Below are positions 33,207 through 42,245 of a stretch of 64,000 nt of DNA, one piece after another. The stretch's first letter is position 1; the number at the start of each line of letters is the position of its first letter. This DNA is from Candidatus Acetothermia bacterium. GTDB lineage: Bacteria > Bipolaricaulota > Bipolaricaulia > RBG-16-55-9. The stretch is taken from contig JACQCZ010000017.1 in assembly GCA_016201405.1 (NCBI GenBank), positions 124,001 to 188,000 of the forward strand. The letters are read 5' to 3'. Below the pieces are notes generated by a model. The model was not told the origin of the DNA, did no database searches, and was given only the letters and a program-made list of their open reading frames with translations. Both the position numbers and the translations under genes were made by a program.

Positions 33207-36200
33207 ATGATAGCGATATGTCGTCGGGCTACAGGGTTTTTTCTGGGTTTCCTAACGGTCCTTAGCGCGCTCGTGCTCTTCTCAGGATTGGCGCAGGCGC
33301 GAACGATCAACGTACCGGGTGACGCACCTTCCATTCAGGCCGCCGTAGCAGAGGCCTTTTCAGGCGATGAGATCGTCCTTCGAAATGGGCAGTACCGCGA
33401 AACCGTCAATATAACCGGAAAGCAAGATCTTACGATTCGCGCCCAGACTGCTCTGGGTGCTACTGTGCTCGCTGCCTCAAAGAAGCCAACCTTTACCATC
33501 TCCAGCTCCAGCAAGATCACCCTGCAAGACCTTAAGGTGACCGGGGGAACCGAGATTGACGTCGTGACCTTAAAACCGGTTCCGGCGGGTGGGGGAATTG
33601 AAGTTATCAACAGCCAAAACGTCACCTTAAAGAATATTCAGATCCTGCAGACGATCGATCTTAACCTCAAGATTGAGCGAAGCACTGTCTCCGTGTTGAC
33701 CATTGAGATTCCCAAGCCCTCAACCAATGCGGGCCAGGTCGTCAATGGCGTCGAAGTGCTGGATCAATCTACTGTGACGATCAATGATGCTAATATCCAC
33801 GAGAATCCTGGCGATGGCATCGTCGTCAATAATTCAACCCTCACTCTCACCAAGGGAGTGGTGCAGGACAACCAGGGCACCGGGCTCAATGCAACAGGCG
33901 GAACGGTCAATGTGACAGACAGCTCCTTCTCCGGCAATCAGGTCAATGGAGCGATTCTGTCAGGAAGCAGCGGCTCTTGGAGCAAAGTTCAGATCCTCAA
34001 TAACAAGGGAACCGGACTCAGCCTCTTGGCGAGCGCCAACCTTACCATTGACACGATTAGCGTCAATGGCCATCCTGCGGGTGCAATTGTCGTAAAAGAC
34101 TCAAAACTGACGATGGCCAATGGGACGATCACGGGCAATGCGGGCAGCGGCGTGGATGCTACGAATTCAACAATCAATGTCAGCACCTCGGTGGTCAAAG
34201 AGCAGCCGGGAGATGGCATCACGCTGGCCAAATCGACTGCCACAGTCAGCAATACTCAAATTCTCAATAACAAAGGTCTGGGAGTGAGCTCCGATGCTTC
34301 CACTCTCACCATGAGTGGCAGCACGGTGAGCGGCCACCCCAGCAACGCGATCAACTTGAAGAATACTTCCACAGCCACGATCAATGACAGCCACGTTCAG
34401 GACAACACGGGGATTGGCGTTCTGGTAGATGCTAGCTCCGCACTCACCATGAACGGCAGCACGGTCTCAGGCCAGGGAAGCGATGGCGTGCGGGTGCAGA
34501 ACTCCACGGCTGAGATCAACAATTCGCAAATCATCAGCAATGGCGATGATGGAATTGAAGCCAGCAACGGGAGCACATCGGCTGCGCTCCAGACGAACAG
34601 CGCTCAAACGGGTCAGGGGGGCAAGGTCACGCTTGCCGTAGATGGCAGCCAGATCTCGGAGAATGTCGCCAATGGGCTGCTGCTCAGCTCAACAGTGACT
34701 GAGCTTTCCAATACAGAAATCATCCACAATGGCATCCGTGGGATTGATGGCAAGAGCATCAATCTGACAGGAACGACAGTCACGATTAAGAATCATCCTA
34801 ATGATGGGCTCAGAGTCAATGCGGCAAGCACCACGCTGCTCGTCTCATCGAGCCATGTGGACAACAACCAAGGCTGGGGTCTCAATGTCACTGAGAAATC
34901 TCAGCTTACGGTGCAAGACAGCACCATCCAGAGCAATGGGAAAGATGGCATTCTCTTCAACGACTCAACGGGCTCTATCTCAGGGACCACAATCACCGCC
35001 AATGGACAGAATGGCATCTTCGCCACACTCTCGCCCTTCACCGTGACGGGCAGCACGATCACGCAACACCCGCTCGATGGCGTGGCGCTGGATCAGTCCA
35101 AGCAAGTCCGCATCTCCAGCACACAGATCACCGATAACAAGGGCTGGGGTGTGAGCGCCCGCAACTCTTCAGATGTCACGATTGACAACCAAAGCGTTGT
35201 GGCTTCCAACAGCAAAGATGGAGTTCTATTAGACAACTCAACGGGAGACGTCACCAACAGCACTGTCCGCGACAATACGCTAAACGGAGTCAATGTTGTG
35301 AACAATGCCCAGTTTATCATGACGGGCGGCACGGTCTCGGGCAATGGCATTGATGGCGTGCTGGTCAACAGCGGCGCGGCGGACATCTCAGGCAGCACAA
35401 TCACGGCCAACAAAGCCAATGGCGTGAACGCGACCAACGCTTCCGTTGCCTTGGCGAGCAGTACCGTGAGCCTGCATCCGCTTGATGGCATCAAGCTCTT
35501 GAACTCATTGCTGGATATGAGCGATTCGCAAGTGATCCAGAACAAGGGCTATGGCATCAGCGAGACGAACCAGGCTCGCTCGGTGATCAGCGGCAGCACG
35601 ATTGATGAGAATGGCAAAGATGGAGTCAATCTGAACAATTCTTCTACAGACATCTCGTCCACAAAAATTACAAAAAATGGTGGCAAGGGAATCAATGCCC
35701 AGACTTCTGTCGTTATTGTTGGTGACCAGAGCTTTGTCTCTGGACACCCCGATGACGGAATTTATCTGAATAACAGCTCGGGTGATATCAGCGACAGCAC
35801 GATCCAGGCCAACAAGGGCCGGGGGGTGGCGGCCGAGACGTCCAAGGTCTCCATAACGGCCACCAAAGTGGATACGAACGGCCATACGGGTGTTGAGCTC
35901 AAGAACAGCACATCGGATATCACCGACAGCCAGATCACCAGCAATGGCGATCAGGGTGTCCATGCCTTCGACAACTCCGGTCTGACCATGCTAAACACCC
36001 TGGTCTCAGGACATCCGGATGATGGCGTCAAGCTGGAGAACAGCTCGGCAGAGATCACGACCAGCACGATTCAGCAGAACAAAGGACATGGACTGAGTGC
36101 CAAAGTCTCAACGGCACTGCTTACTGGAAGCACTGTGACCAACAACAGCAAAGATGGCATCAACCTGAGCAACTCCACGGGTGATGTGTCGACAAGCCAG

Positions 36201-38858
36201 ATCACAACCAATGGCGTGATCGGAATTGACGCCTCCAGCTCGACGGTCGAGCTGGTGCAGAGCACAGTCTCAGGCCATCCGCAACAGGGGATCAGCCTGC
36301 TCAACTCTGCACTGGAAGCGACCGACAGCAAAGTGGAGACCAACAAAATGCAAGGCCTGCTGGCACGCAGCTCCGTGAGCGCGGCCAAAGGTGGCACCTT
36401 CTCCAACAACACGGGAGATGGCATCACCTTGCAGAGCAGCTCGGGAGAGCTGGATGGAACGGCGGTCTCCCAGAACCAGGGCGCAGGCATTCGCGCCGAT
36501 CTGGGTAAGATCTCGCTCATTGACAGCACGGTGACAGCCAACACTATTGATGGAATTATCCTGACCAGCGCCCAGGCGTCGCTAGAGAACAGCAAGCTGC
36601 AAAATAATAAGCAGCTTGGCGTCGATGCCTCCGAGCGCTCCCGAATCACCATGACAGGCTCCGAGATCTCAGGTCATCCGGGCGGAGGCATGAAGCTGGT
36701 AGACTCTTCTGCCGAGCTACATGGCAGCTCCGTGAAAGACAATCAAGTCAATGGAATTGATGCCAATAATTCTGCTGTCAAACTGCTCGAAGCGAGCGTC
36801 GTCTCAGGTCACCCGATCAACGGCCTGTTGCTAGCGAACAGCTCTGTGGAGCTCAATGCCAGCACCGTCACCGGCAACTCTACGGAAGGCTTTGCGGCTG
36901 CGGACTCGATCATCACGGGCTTCTCCAGCAAGATCACGCTCAATGGACAGGATGGTTTTTCACTCTCCAACTCCAAAGTGGATCTGGAAGGAAGCAACGT
37001 AGATCAGAACAAGAGCCGCGGCATCGTCGGGTTACAGAACTCTGAAGTCGTTCTGAAGGGCAGCACAGTCTCCAGCAACAGCAAAGAGGGAATTGTGCTG
37101 ACGGATGGAACGGCTGACATTCGCACGACAACCCTGACGGCCAATGGCGCACGGGCTGTGGTGGCCAACAACTCTCAGCTTACGTTTGTGACAACCACGA
37201 TCACCAATCACCCCGCAGATGCGATGGCGCTCACGGCTTCCGTGGCCGATCTCAATGCAACAACCATCGAGAGCAACAAAGGGCTTGGCCTGGAGCTTGA
37301 TTCCAGGTCCACCGTGACTACAGAAGGTGGAAGCATCTCGAAGAACACATCCGATGGTGTCTCTTTGAAGGACTCCGCTGCTGAATTTAGTGGCACGCAG
37401 ATCACGAGCAATGGAGGAGTGGGCATTCGGGTCGATACGTCCACACTGACCATGTCCAACAAAGCCGTGGTCTCCGGCCATCCACAAGAAGGTCTGCTGG
37501 TCACGAATGGCTCCGCCAAGATCCAAGATACAGTAATCAAGAACAACGCCAGCGCCGGGCTGCGAGCCACAGACACGAAGATGACACTGCTCAACGTCTC
37601 GCTGGCCAACAACGGCTCCGACGGCATCAACTTGGTGCGCTCATCTGCCACATTCACAACGGGAACGATTGACAAGAATGGCGGCTTTGGAGTGAAGGCT
37701 GACGATCACTCACGAGTGACTGTTGTGGGAAGCGCGATCACCAACCACCCATCTACGGGTGTGGAGCTGATCAACAGCTCTGCTGACATCCGCGACAGCC
37801 AGATCCAGAACAACCAGGGGCGTGGCATTGATGCTACCACAGGCACAGTGAGCCTGCGCGGCACAACGATCTCCGGCCAGACCGGAGAGGCGATCTCGCT
37901 CTCGGACTCCAAGGCTGATATCCGCACGACTCAGATCACGGGCAATGGCCCGGTTGGGCTGCTATCGGTCAAGTCCACGATCTCGCTGTCGGATAGCGCC
38001 ATCTCTGGCCATCAACAAGATGGGGTGCAGCTGGACAACAGCTCGCTTGATGTGACCAACAGCAAGATCAGCGGCAATGGTGGCAAGGGCATCGAGGCGC
38101 AAAAATCGACTGTCGGGCTGTCGACTGCGACGGTCTCAGACAACAACGGCGATGGCCTCTTCCTGCGATCCAGCTCAGCCGATGTGCTCGATCAGAGCCA
38201 AATTATCAACAACAAAGGGCGTGGCGTTGACGCCGATACATCGACAGTCACAGTCACCAAGAGCACCATCTCCGGCCATCCCAGCGACGGCCTCCATCTC
38301 GTCAACTCTCCGAGCAGCATTGGGGGAAGCACGATTGAGAAGAATGGTGGCTGGGGCATCTGGGCCGAAAAGAGCACCGCAGTGCGCATGTCCGATTCCT
38401 TTGTGGACTCGAACACAGCCGGCGGCTTGCAGCTTGTCAGTGCTGTGGCAAGCATTCGCACGACCGAGATCAAGAGCAACCTCGGTCTCGGTCTGCAAGT
38501 CGTCAACCAGTCGGCGCTGCTCATGATTGGGGGTACAGTGGACTCCAATTCACAGAACGGCCTGACACTCGATGGCTCCTCGGCCAGCTTGCGAGAGGTC
38601 GCTGTCACAGGGAACCAGAGCCACGGTGTGGAGGCAGTCAATCACTCGGCGCTCACCATTGTCAAAGGCACAATCCTGCAGAACAAGCTGGATGGGCTGA
38701 GGCTGACAAACTCGCTCGGAAGCATTCGGGAGAGTCAGATCAAAAACAATGCTCAATTCGGTGTCGAAGCGGACACCGTCTCCACAGTCGCCTGTGCCGG
38801 AAACTTGATCACGGAAAATGGAACCAATCTCTCAGAAAACTTAAAGGGCCGTTGCTGA
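33207..38858 (+). CDS. Giant secreted right-handed beta-helix repeat protein
   Basis: A protein of about 1,883 residues. A signal peptide (FLGFLTVLSALVLFSGLAQA) is followed by INVPGDAPSIQAAVAEA, the usual cap of pectate-lyase-like helices. Almost the whole remainder consists of turns of about 22-24 residues with patterns such as NSTGDISDS-I--N-G-GV. SGHPxDGI-type motifs recur about 15 times (for example SGHPDDGIYL, SGHPQQGISL, SGHPSDGLHL), marking a longer period of three to five turns. The protein ends with two cysteines (VACAGN; KGRC). ATG 33207 follows AAGGAGGT. No membrane anchor or enzyme motif was seen, so it may be adhesive or structural. Confidence 0.93.
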   Translation: MIAICRRATGFFLGFLTVLSALVLFSGLAQARTINVPGDAPSIQAAVAEAFSGDEIVLRNGQYRETVNITGKQDLTIRAQTALGATVLAASKKPTFTISSSSKITLQDLKVTGGTEIDVVTLKPVPAGGGIEVINSQNVTLKNIQILQTIDLNLKIERSTVSVLTIEIPKPSTNAGQVVNGVEVLDQSTVTINDANIHENPGDGIVVNNSTLTLTKGVVQDNQGTGLNATGGTVNVTDSSFSGNQVNGAILSGSSGSWSKVQILNNKGTGLSLLASANLTIDTISVNGHPAGAIVVKDSKLTMANGTITGNAGSGVDATNSTINVSTSVVKEQPGDGITLAKSTATVSNTQILNNKGLGVSSDASTLTMSGSTVSGHPSNAINLKNTSTATINDSHVQDNTGIGVLVDASSALTMNGSTVSGQGSDGVRVQNSTAEINNSQIISNGDDGIEASNGSTSAALQTNSAQTGQGGKVTLAVDGSQISENVANGLLLSSTVTELSNTEIIHNGIRGIDGKSINLTGTTVTIKNHPNDGLRVNAASTTLLVSSSHVDNNQGWGLNVTEKSQLTVQDSTIQSNGKDGILFNDSTGSISGTTITANGQNGIFATLSPFTVTGSTITQHPLDGVALDQSKQVRISSTQITDNKGWGVSARNSSDVTIDNQSVVASNSKDGVLLDNSTGDVTNSTVRDNTLNGVNVVNNAQFIMTGGTVSGNGIDGVLVNSGAADISGSTITANKANGVNATNASVALASSTVSLHPLDGIKLLNSLLDMSDSQVIQNKGYGISETNQARSVISGSTIDENGKDGVNLNNSSTDISSTKITKNGGKGINAQTSVVIVGDQSFVSGHPDDGIYLNNSSGDISDSTIQANKGRGVAAETSKVSITATKVDTNGHTGVELKNSTSDITDSQITSNGDQGVHAFDNSGLTMLNTLVSGHPDDGVKLENSSAEITTSTIQQNKGHGLSAKVSTALLTGSTVTNNSKDGINLSNSTGDVSTSQITTNGVIGIDASSSTVELVQSTVSGHPQQGISLLNSALEATDSKVETNKMQGLLARSSVSAAKGGTFSNNTGDGITLQSSSGELDGTAVSQNQGAGIRADLGKISLIDSTVTANTIDGIILTSAQASLENSKLQNNKQLGVDASERSRITMTGSEISGHPGGGMKLVDSSAELHGSSVKDNQVNGIDANNSAVKLLEASVVSGHPINGLLLANSSVELNASTVTGNSTEGFAAADSIITGFSSKITLNGQDGFSLSNSKVDLEGSNVDQNKSRGIVGLQNSEVVLKGSTVSSNSKEGIVLTDGTADIRTTTLTANGARAVVANNSQLTFVTTTITNHPADAMALTASVADLNATTIESNKGLGLELDSRSTVTTEGGSISKNTSDGVSLKDSAAEFSGTQITSNGGVGIRVDTSTLTMSNKAVVSGHPQEGLLVTNGSAKIQDTVIKNNASAGLRATDTKMTLLNVSLANNGSDGINLVRSSATFTTGTIDKNGGFGVKADDHSRVTVVGSAITNHPSTGVELINSSADIRDSQIQNNQGRGIDATTGTVSLRGTTISGQTGEAISLSDSKADIRTTQITGNGPVGLLSVKSTISLSDSAISGHQQDGVQLDNSSLDVTNSKISGNGGKGIEAQKSTVGLSTATVSDNNGDGLFLRSSSADVLDQSQIINNKGRGVDADTSTVTVTKSTISGHPSDGLHLVNSPSSIGGSTIEKNGGWGIWAEKSTAVRMSDSFVDSNTAGGLQLVSAVASIRTTEIKSNLGLGLQVVNQSALLMIGGTVDSNSQNGLTLDGSSASLREVAVTGNQSHGVEAVNHSALTIVKGTILQNKLDGLRLTNSLGSIRESQIKNNAQFGVEADTVSTVACAGNLITENGTNLSENLKGRC

Positions 38859-38921
38859 GTAGATAAAATGGCAGTTGTAACTTAGAGCAGAATTCGTCTT
38901 GTAAGGAGAGGAGGGCAGGAG

Positions 38922-40184
38922 ATGGCTAAGGTGCTATACCACCGTCTCCTGCCTTTGTTATTTGTCTTCATGGGAGTTGTTCTGCTGCTCCCATCTGCAG
39001 AGGCGCTCCCACCCGCTCCTGCACCCACCATCACGGCTGAAGTCTCCCGCGTTCTGGATGGCCAGTCCATGCGGGTCTTGCTTCATTCAGGAGCCGTCGA
39101 AAATGTGCGCTATATCGGCATCGATTCGCCTGGGCCCACGCCTTCTGAGTGCTTTGGCCCTGAGGCAACGCTTTACAATCGTGACCTCACTATTGACCGC
39201 ACCGTCTGGCTTGAGATGGATGAGCAGCAGCGAGACAGCCAGGGCAATCTTCTGGCCTATGTCTATCTCGATTCGCAAGGGCTGACGATGATCAATGCCA
39301 TCCTGGTGGCGCAAGGCTTTGCGCGCATCCAGGATGTGAGCAAAGCCTCACCCAATCTGCGGTATTCTTCAACACTCTCGCAGCTGCAAGACGAGGCTAA
39401 AGCGAACAATCGCGGTCTGTGGGAGGCCTGCCCAGCCACACCACTTCCGTCAAACAATCCACCCCAAGCGACATTCACCTTTAGCCCGAGCAATCCAGAG
39501 CCGGGACAGGCTGTCACCTTTGATGGCACCTCTTCTGTCGATTTAGATGGCTCGATCAGCAGCTACGCCTGGAATTTTGGGGACGGGGGAACAGCGACAA
39601 GCGTGACTGTGACTCACGTATTCAGCGCGGCGGGACTCTTCACAGTGACCCTCACGGTGACAGACAACCGAGGCTCGGTAGGTGTTGCCAACCGCAACGT
39701 CGCCGTCGGATCGGGCGGCACATCTTCCGGTGGACAGACGCCACCCATCACCAATCCACCCGTGGTCACAGGTAGCAAGCCTGTCATTATCGAGAGCATC
39801 CACTACGATGCGGCTGGCGATGACAACAGCAGCGAGAATGGTGAATGGATCGTGCTGCTCGCCTCCACCCAAGATGTGGACATGTCCGACTGGACTGTGG
39901 CCGATGAGCTGGGCGACCGAGGCGTCACGAGCCACGTTTATCGTATTCCATCTGGGTTTGTCATCAAAGCCAGCTCACGAGCAACTGTATTTACAGGGTG
40001 TGGCACGAACACGGCGACAGAGTTGCATTGGTGTGCCAATACGCAGATTTGGGACAATGGAGAAGATACGGCTGTCTTGCGGAACAACAAATCCGAAGAG
40101 ATTGACCGCTGCCACTATGGCGATCCCGACGGCGATGAGCGCGGAGTCTCAGAGTTCAACTGCGTCACCTTTGAGTACAAGTAA
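38922..40184 (+). CDS. Secreted staphylococcal-nuclease-like, PKD and lamin-tail domain protein
   Basis: A protein of 420 residues with a signal peptide to about residue 28. An SNase-like domain follows (about 37-170: VRYIGIDSP, then RDSQGNLLAYVYLD). Next is a PKD domain (about 178-265: NPEPGQAVTFDGTSS, YAWNFGDGG) and a lamin-tail domain (about 285-415: NGEWIVLLAS, DWTVADELG). In the nuclease part the Arg and Asp of the active site are present, but the usual Glu (TPE) is Gly and the GR arginine is Asn. Nuclease activity is therefore doubtful. It lies 63 bases after the beta-helix gene with a strong AAGGAG site. Confidence 0.85.
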   Translation: MAKVLYHRLLPLLFVFMGVVLLLPSAEALPPAPAPTITAEVSRVLDGQSMRVLLHSGAVENVRYIGIDSPGPTPSECFGPEATLYNRDLTIDRTVWLEMDEQQRDSQGNLLAYVYLDSQGLTMINAILVAQGFARIQDVSKASPNLRYSSTLSQLQDEAKANNRGLWEACPATPLPSNNPPQATFTFSPSNPEPGQAVTFDGTSSVDLDGSISSYAWNFGDGGTATSVTVTHVFSAAGLFTVTLTVTDNRGSVGVANRNVAVGSGGTSSGGQTPPITNPPVVTGSKPVIIESIHYDAAGDDNSSENGEWIVLLASTQDVDMSDWTVADELGDRGVTSHVYRIPSGFVIKASSRATVFTGCGTNTATELHWCANTQIWDNGEDTAVLRNNKSEEIDRCHYGDPDGDERGVSEFNCVTFEYK

Positions 40185-40201
40185 CGATCTGAAGAAGTAA
40201 T

Positions 40202-41098
40202 TTAATGTTTTAGATGCTTCTCAAGAAACGAGATTAGACTCGCCTCGACCTGTTTTTCATAATCGGTGTCAATCTTCCAGATGTGGCCCGCGCCCTCAAC
40301 TTTTACTAGCTCAACATTCACCCCGGCTGCGCTGAGTGCGCTCTGCATCAGCTCGGACTGCTCAAAGGGAATATTCGTATCCTTTGTGCCATGAGCGAGT
40401 AAGAATGGCGGGTCATCGGAGCTAATGTACGTGACGGGCGAGGCCTGCATACATAGAGTCGCGTCTTGAGAAGGGCCGGGCAGACAGGGCTTCCCAATTA
40501 ATACATTGCCGACGTCATACTGCCCAATCGCAGGCATCTTCAGAAGATCGGACGGGCTGTAATAGGCGATGACAGCCTGCACGCGGCTGCTGATGGGCGT
40601 GTCACCACAACTCCCCTCCAGATTTGAAGAGTTATCAGTGGTGCCAACGAGCTCGGCCAGCCAGCCGCCTGACGAGAAGCCCAAAATGCCGATGCGATCC
40701 GGATTGATATTCCATGTTGTGGCGTTTGCGCGAGCCCAGCGAACGGCACATTTTACATCTTGCAGCTGGGCTGGAAAGCCTGGCCCGCCATAAAAAGGGA
40801 GCAGGCGATGCTCAACAGCAATGGCAAGATAGCCTTGTCCAGCTAGATATTGCGCCCACGGCACGACGAGATCGGGATCAGACTTTGTCCCGTTCGAGGC
40901 ATGCAAAATAAGAATGGCTGGAAGAAGCGCAGTCGCAGCAGGTCTATAGATATCGAGTTTTAGGTCTGTGCCATCGGCAGAGCCGTAGATGATATCTCGC
41001 GTAATCTCAATCTCAGACTGAGCGGCATGAAGTGTGATAGCTAGCAGCGATGTTACAAATCCGAACCAGCAGATCGCTCGGACAGCGCCTCTTATCAT
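40202..41098 (-). CDS. Secreted alpha/beta-hydrolase, esterase/lipase family
   Basis: A protein of about 298 residues. It opens with a signal or membrane segment (VRAICWFGFVTSLLAITLHAAQ), then ILILHASNG (oxyanion region), EHRLLP, the nucleophile elbow GFSSGG, HGTKDTNIPF with the acid and GAGHIWK with the catalytic His. This is the order of BD-FAE/hormone-sensitive-lipase-like carboxylesterases. Substrate unknown; it is likely exported. ATG 41098 is chosen, with GGGGG upstream. Confidence 0.87.
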   Translation of the reverse strand: MIRGAVRAICWFGFVTSLLAITLHAAQSEIEITRDIIYGSADGTDLKLDIYRPAATALLPAILILHASNGTKSDPDLVVPWAQYLAGQGYLAIAVEHRLLPFYGGPGFPAQLQDVKCAVRWARANATTWNINPDRIGILGFSSGGWLAELVGTTDNSSNLEGSCGDTPISSRVQAVIAYYSPSDLLKMPAIGQYDVGNVLIGKPCLPGPSQDATLCMQASPVTYISSDDPPFLLAHGTKDTNIPFEQSELMQSALSAAGVNVELVKVEGAGHIWKIDTDYEKQVEASLISFLEKHLKH

Positions 41099-41239
41099 CA
41101 CGTGTAATGCCCCCTGACTCTGTCTGTCGATCATAGTGCATGACTCGGGTCTAATGACAGATCTTTGGAGATTGAGGGCACATAGTTTGCCTTTGGACCA
41201 TCCTGTCTTTGTATACTGATTTTAGAGGGGGTATATACC

Positions 41240-41341
41240 ATGATTTCAAGACGCCAGATGATTCAAGGCGGAGGACTCTTGGGAATGACACTGCTCTTGG
41301 GAGGGTGCGGCATTTTAAAAAAAATATTCAAGCCTCCGTAA
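41240..41341 (+). CDS. Tiny Tat-type lipoprotein
   Basis: A 33-residue frame preceded by AGAGGGGGT. The N-terminus has a twin-arginine (SRRQMIQGG), a hydrophobic stretch and a lipobox ending LLLGGC, then only nine residues rich in Lys. It thus looks like a complete signal peptide plus a very short lipidated tail. A -10-like TATACT lies at 41214. It may be an entericidin-like micro-lipoprotein or the remnant of a longer gene; the run of A's near 41317-41323 could hide a frameshift. Confidence 0.55.
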   Translation: MISRRQMIQGGGLLGMTLLLGGCGILKKIFKPP

Positions 41342-41344
41342 TCT

Positions 41345-41935
41345 TTAAGAACGAAAAAAAGCATCCTTTCCCACGTATTTTCTTACGAGCTCCGCTACCT
41401 CAAAGAGCGGCAGCCCTACAATATTGGAATAAGAGCCTCGAATCGACTGCACAAGCAGAGCCCCGATCCCTTGGATGGCATAGGCTCCGGCTTTGTCAAG
41501 CGGCTCGCCTGTCTTGATGTATTCTTCGATCAATTCATGATATAAGTTGCCGAAGGTCACATCGCTGGCGACCTCAAAGGCTTCAAGAATCCCCTTGTCC
41601 GCACAATGCATGACCACTCCCGTGATCACTTGATGCGTGCGATTGTTCAGCTGCGCCAGCATCTTCGTGGCCATTCCCGCTGAGGCAGGCTTCCCTAAAA
41701 TCTGTCCATCCAACGATACGACCGTATCCGCAGCAATCACGAGAGCTTCAGGCCGCTTTGCAGCGACGGCCAAACATTTGCGCTTGGAGAGCAGCCTCAC
41801 GACCTCGCGTGGCGACAGGGCTGCTTCAAAGTCTTCAGAGATATCGCTGGCGACGACTTCAAAGCAGACGCCGATCTGCCTCAACAGAGCTTCTCTTCGC
41901 GGAGAGGCAGATGCCAGAATAATTGGAATTGTCAT
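41345..41935 (-). CDS. maf: Maf-family nucleoside triphosphate pyrophosphatase
   Basis: A protein of 196 residues with the Maf opening IILASASPRREALLRQIG, then SKRKCLAV, VIAADTVVSLDGQILGKP and the conserved YAIQGIGALLVQSIRGSYSN region. Maf enzymes hydrolyse dTTP, UTP and non-canonical nucleotides. It ends 3 bases from the tiny lipoprotein gene on the other strand and follows the ywbE-like gene by 23 bases. Confidence 0.95.
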   Translation of the reverse strand: MTIPIILASASPRREALLRQIGVCFEVVASDISEDFEAALSPREVVRLLSKRKCLAVAAKRPEALVIAADTVVSLDGQILGKPASAGMATKMLAQLNNRTHQVITGVVMHCADKGILEAFEVASDVTFGNLYHELIEEYIKTGEPLDKAGAYAIQGIGALLVQSIRGSYSNIVGLPLFEVAELVRKYVGKDAFFRS

Positions 41936-41958
41936 GATGTTGGATTGACTTGCTCTGA

Positions 41959-42153
41959 CTAACTTACAATCTCCTTGACGCGTCCCACTTGCCCGCTCTC
42001 TAAGCGAACTTTGATGCCATGGGGGTGATTCGAAGAGCTGGTCAGGATCTCTTTCACGACCCCTGGGGTGAGCTTTCCAGATCGCTGATCCTCTTTCATC
42101 ACAATCAGGACCTGCAAGCCTGCCTTGATCTCTGAGCGTTTTGTACCGGCCAT
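41959..42153 (-). CDS. YwbE-like protein (DUF2196)
   Basis: A protein of 64 residues, MAGTKRSEIKAGL, then VLIVMKEDQRSGKLTPG, HPHGIKVRLESGQVGRV. This is the YwbE/DUF2196 pattern, a small beta-barrel protein of unknown role. The chosen ATG follows AGAAGGG. It probably forms an operon with maf. Confidence 0.85.
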   Translation of the reverse strand: MAGTKRSEIKAGLQVLIVMKEDQRSGKLTPGVVKEILTSSSNHPHGIKVRLESGQVGRVKEIVS

Positions 42154-42245
42154 CGTTTCAATCCCTTCTTCTTGATCGTAACTCAAAACATCTTGTCTTA
42201 AGAAAATGATACGAAATCTGCAACTTGATATCCTCAAGCAGCACT

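Noticed and set aside
33207..38858. Long open frames on the minus strand inside the beta-helix gene (for example 36071-36652) and CRISPR-like repetition
   Set aside because: The frames are mirror products of the repeated codons without start sites or homology; the repeats vary in sequence and encode protein turns, with no unique spacers.
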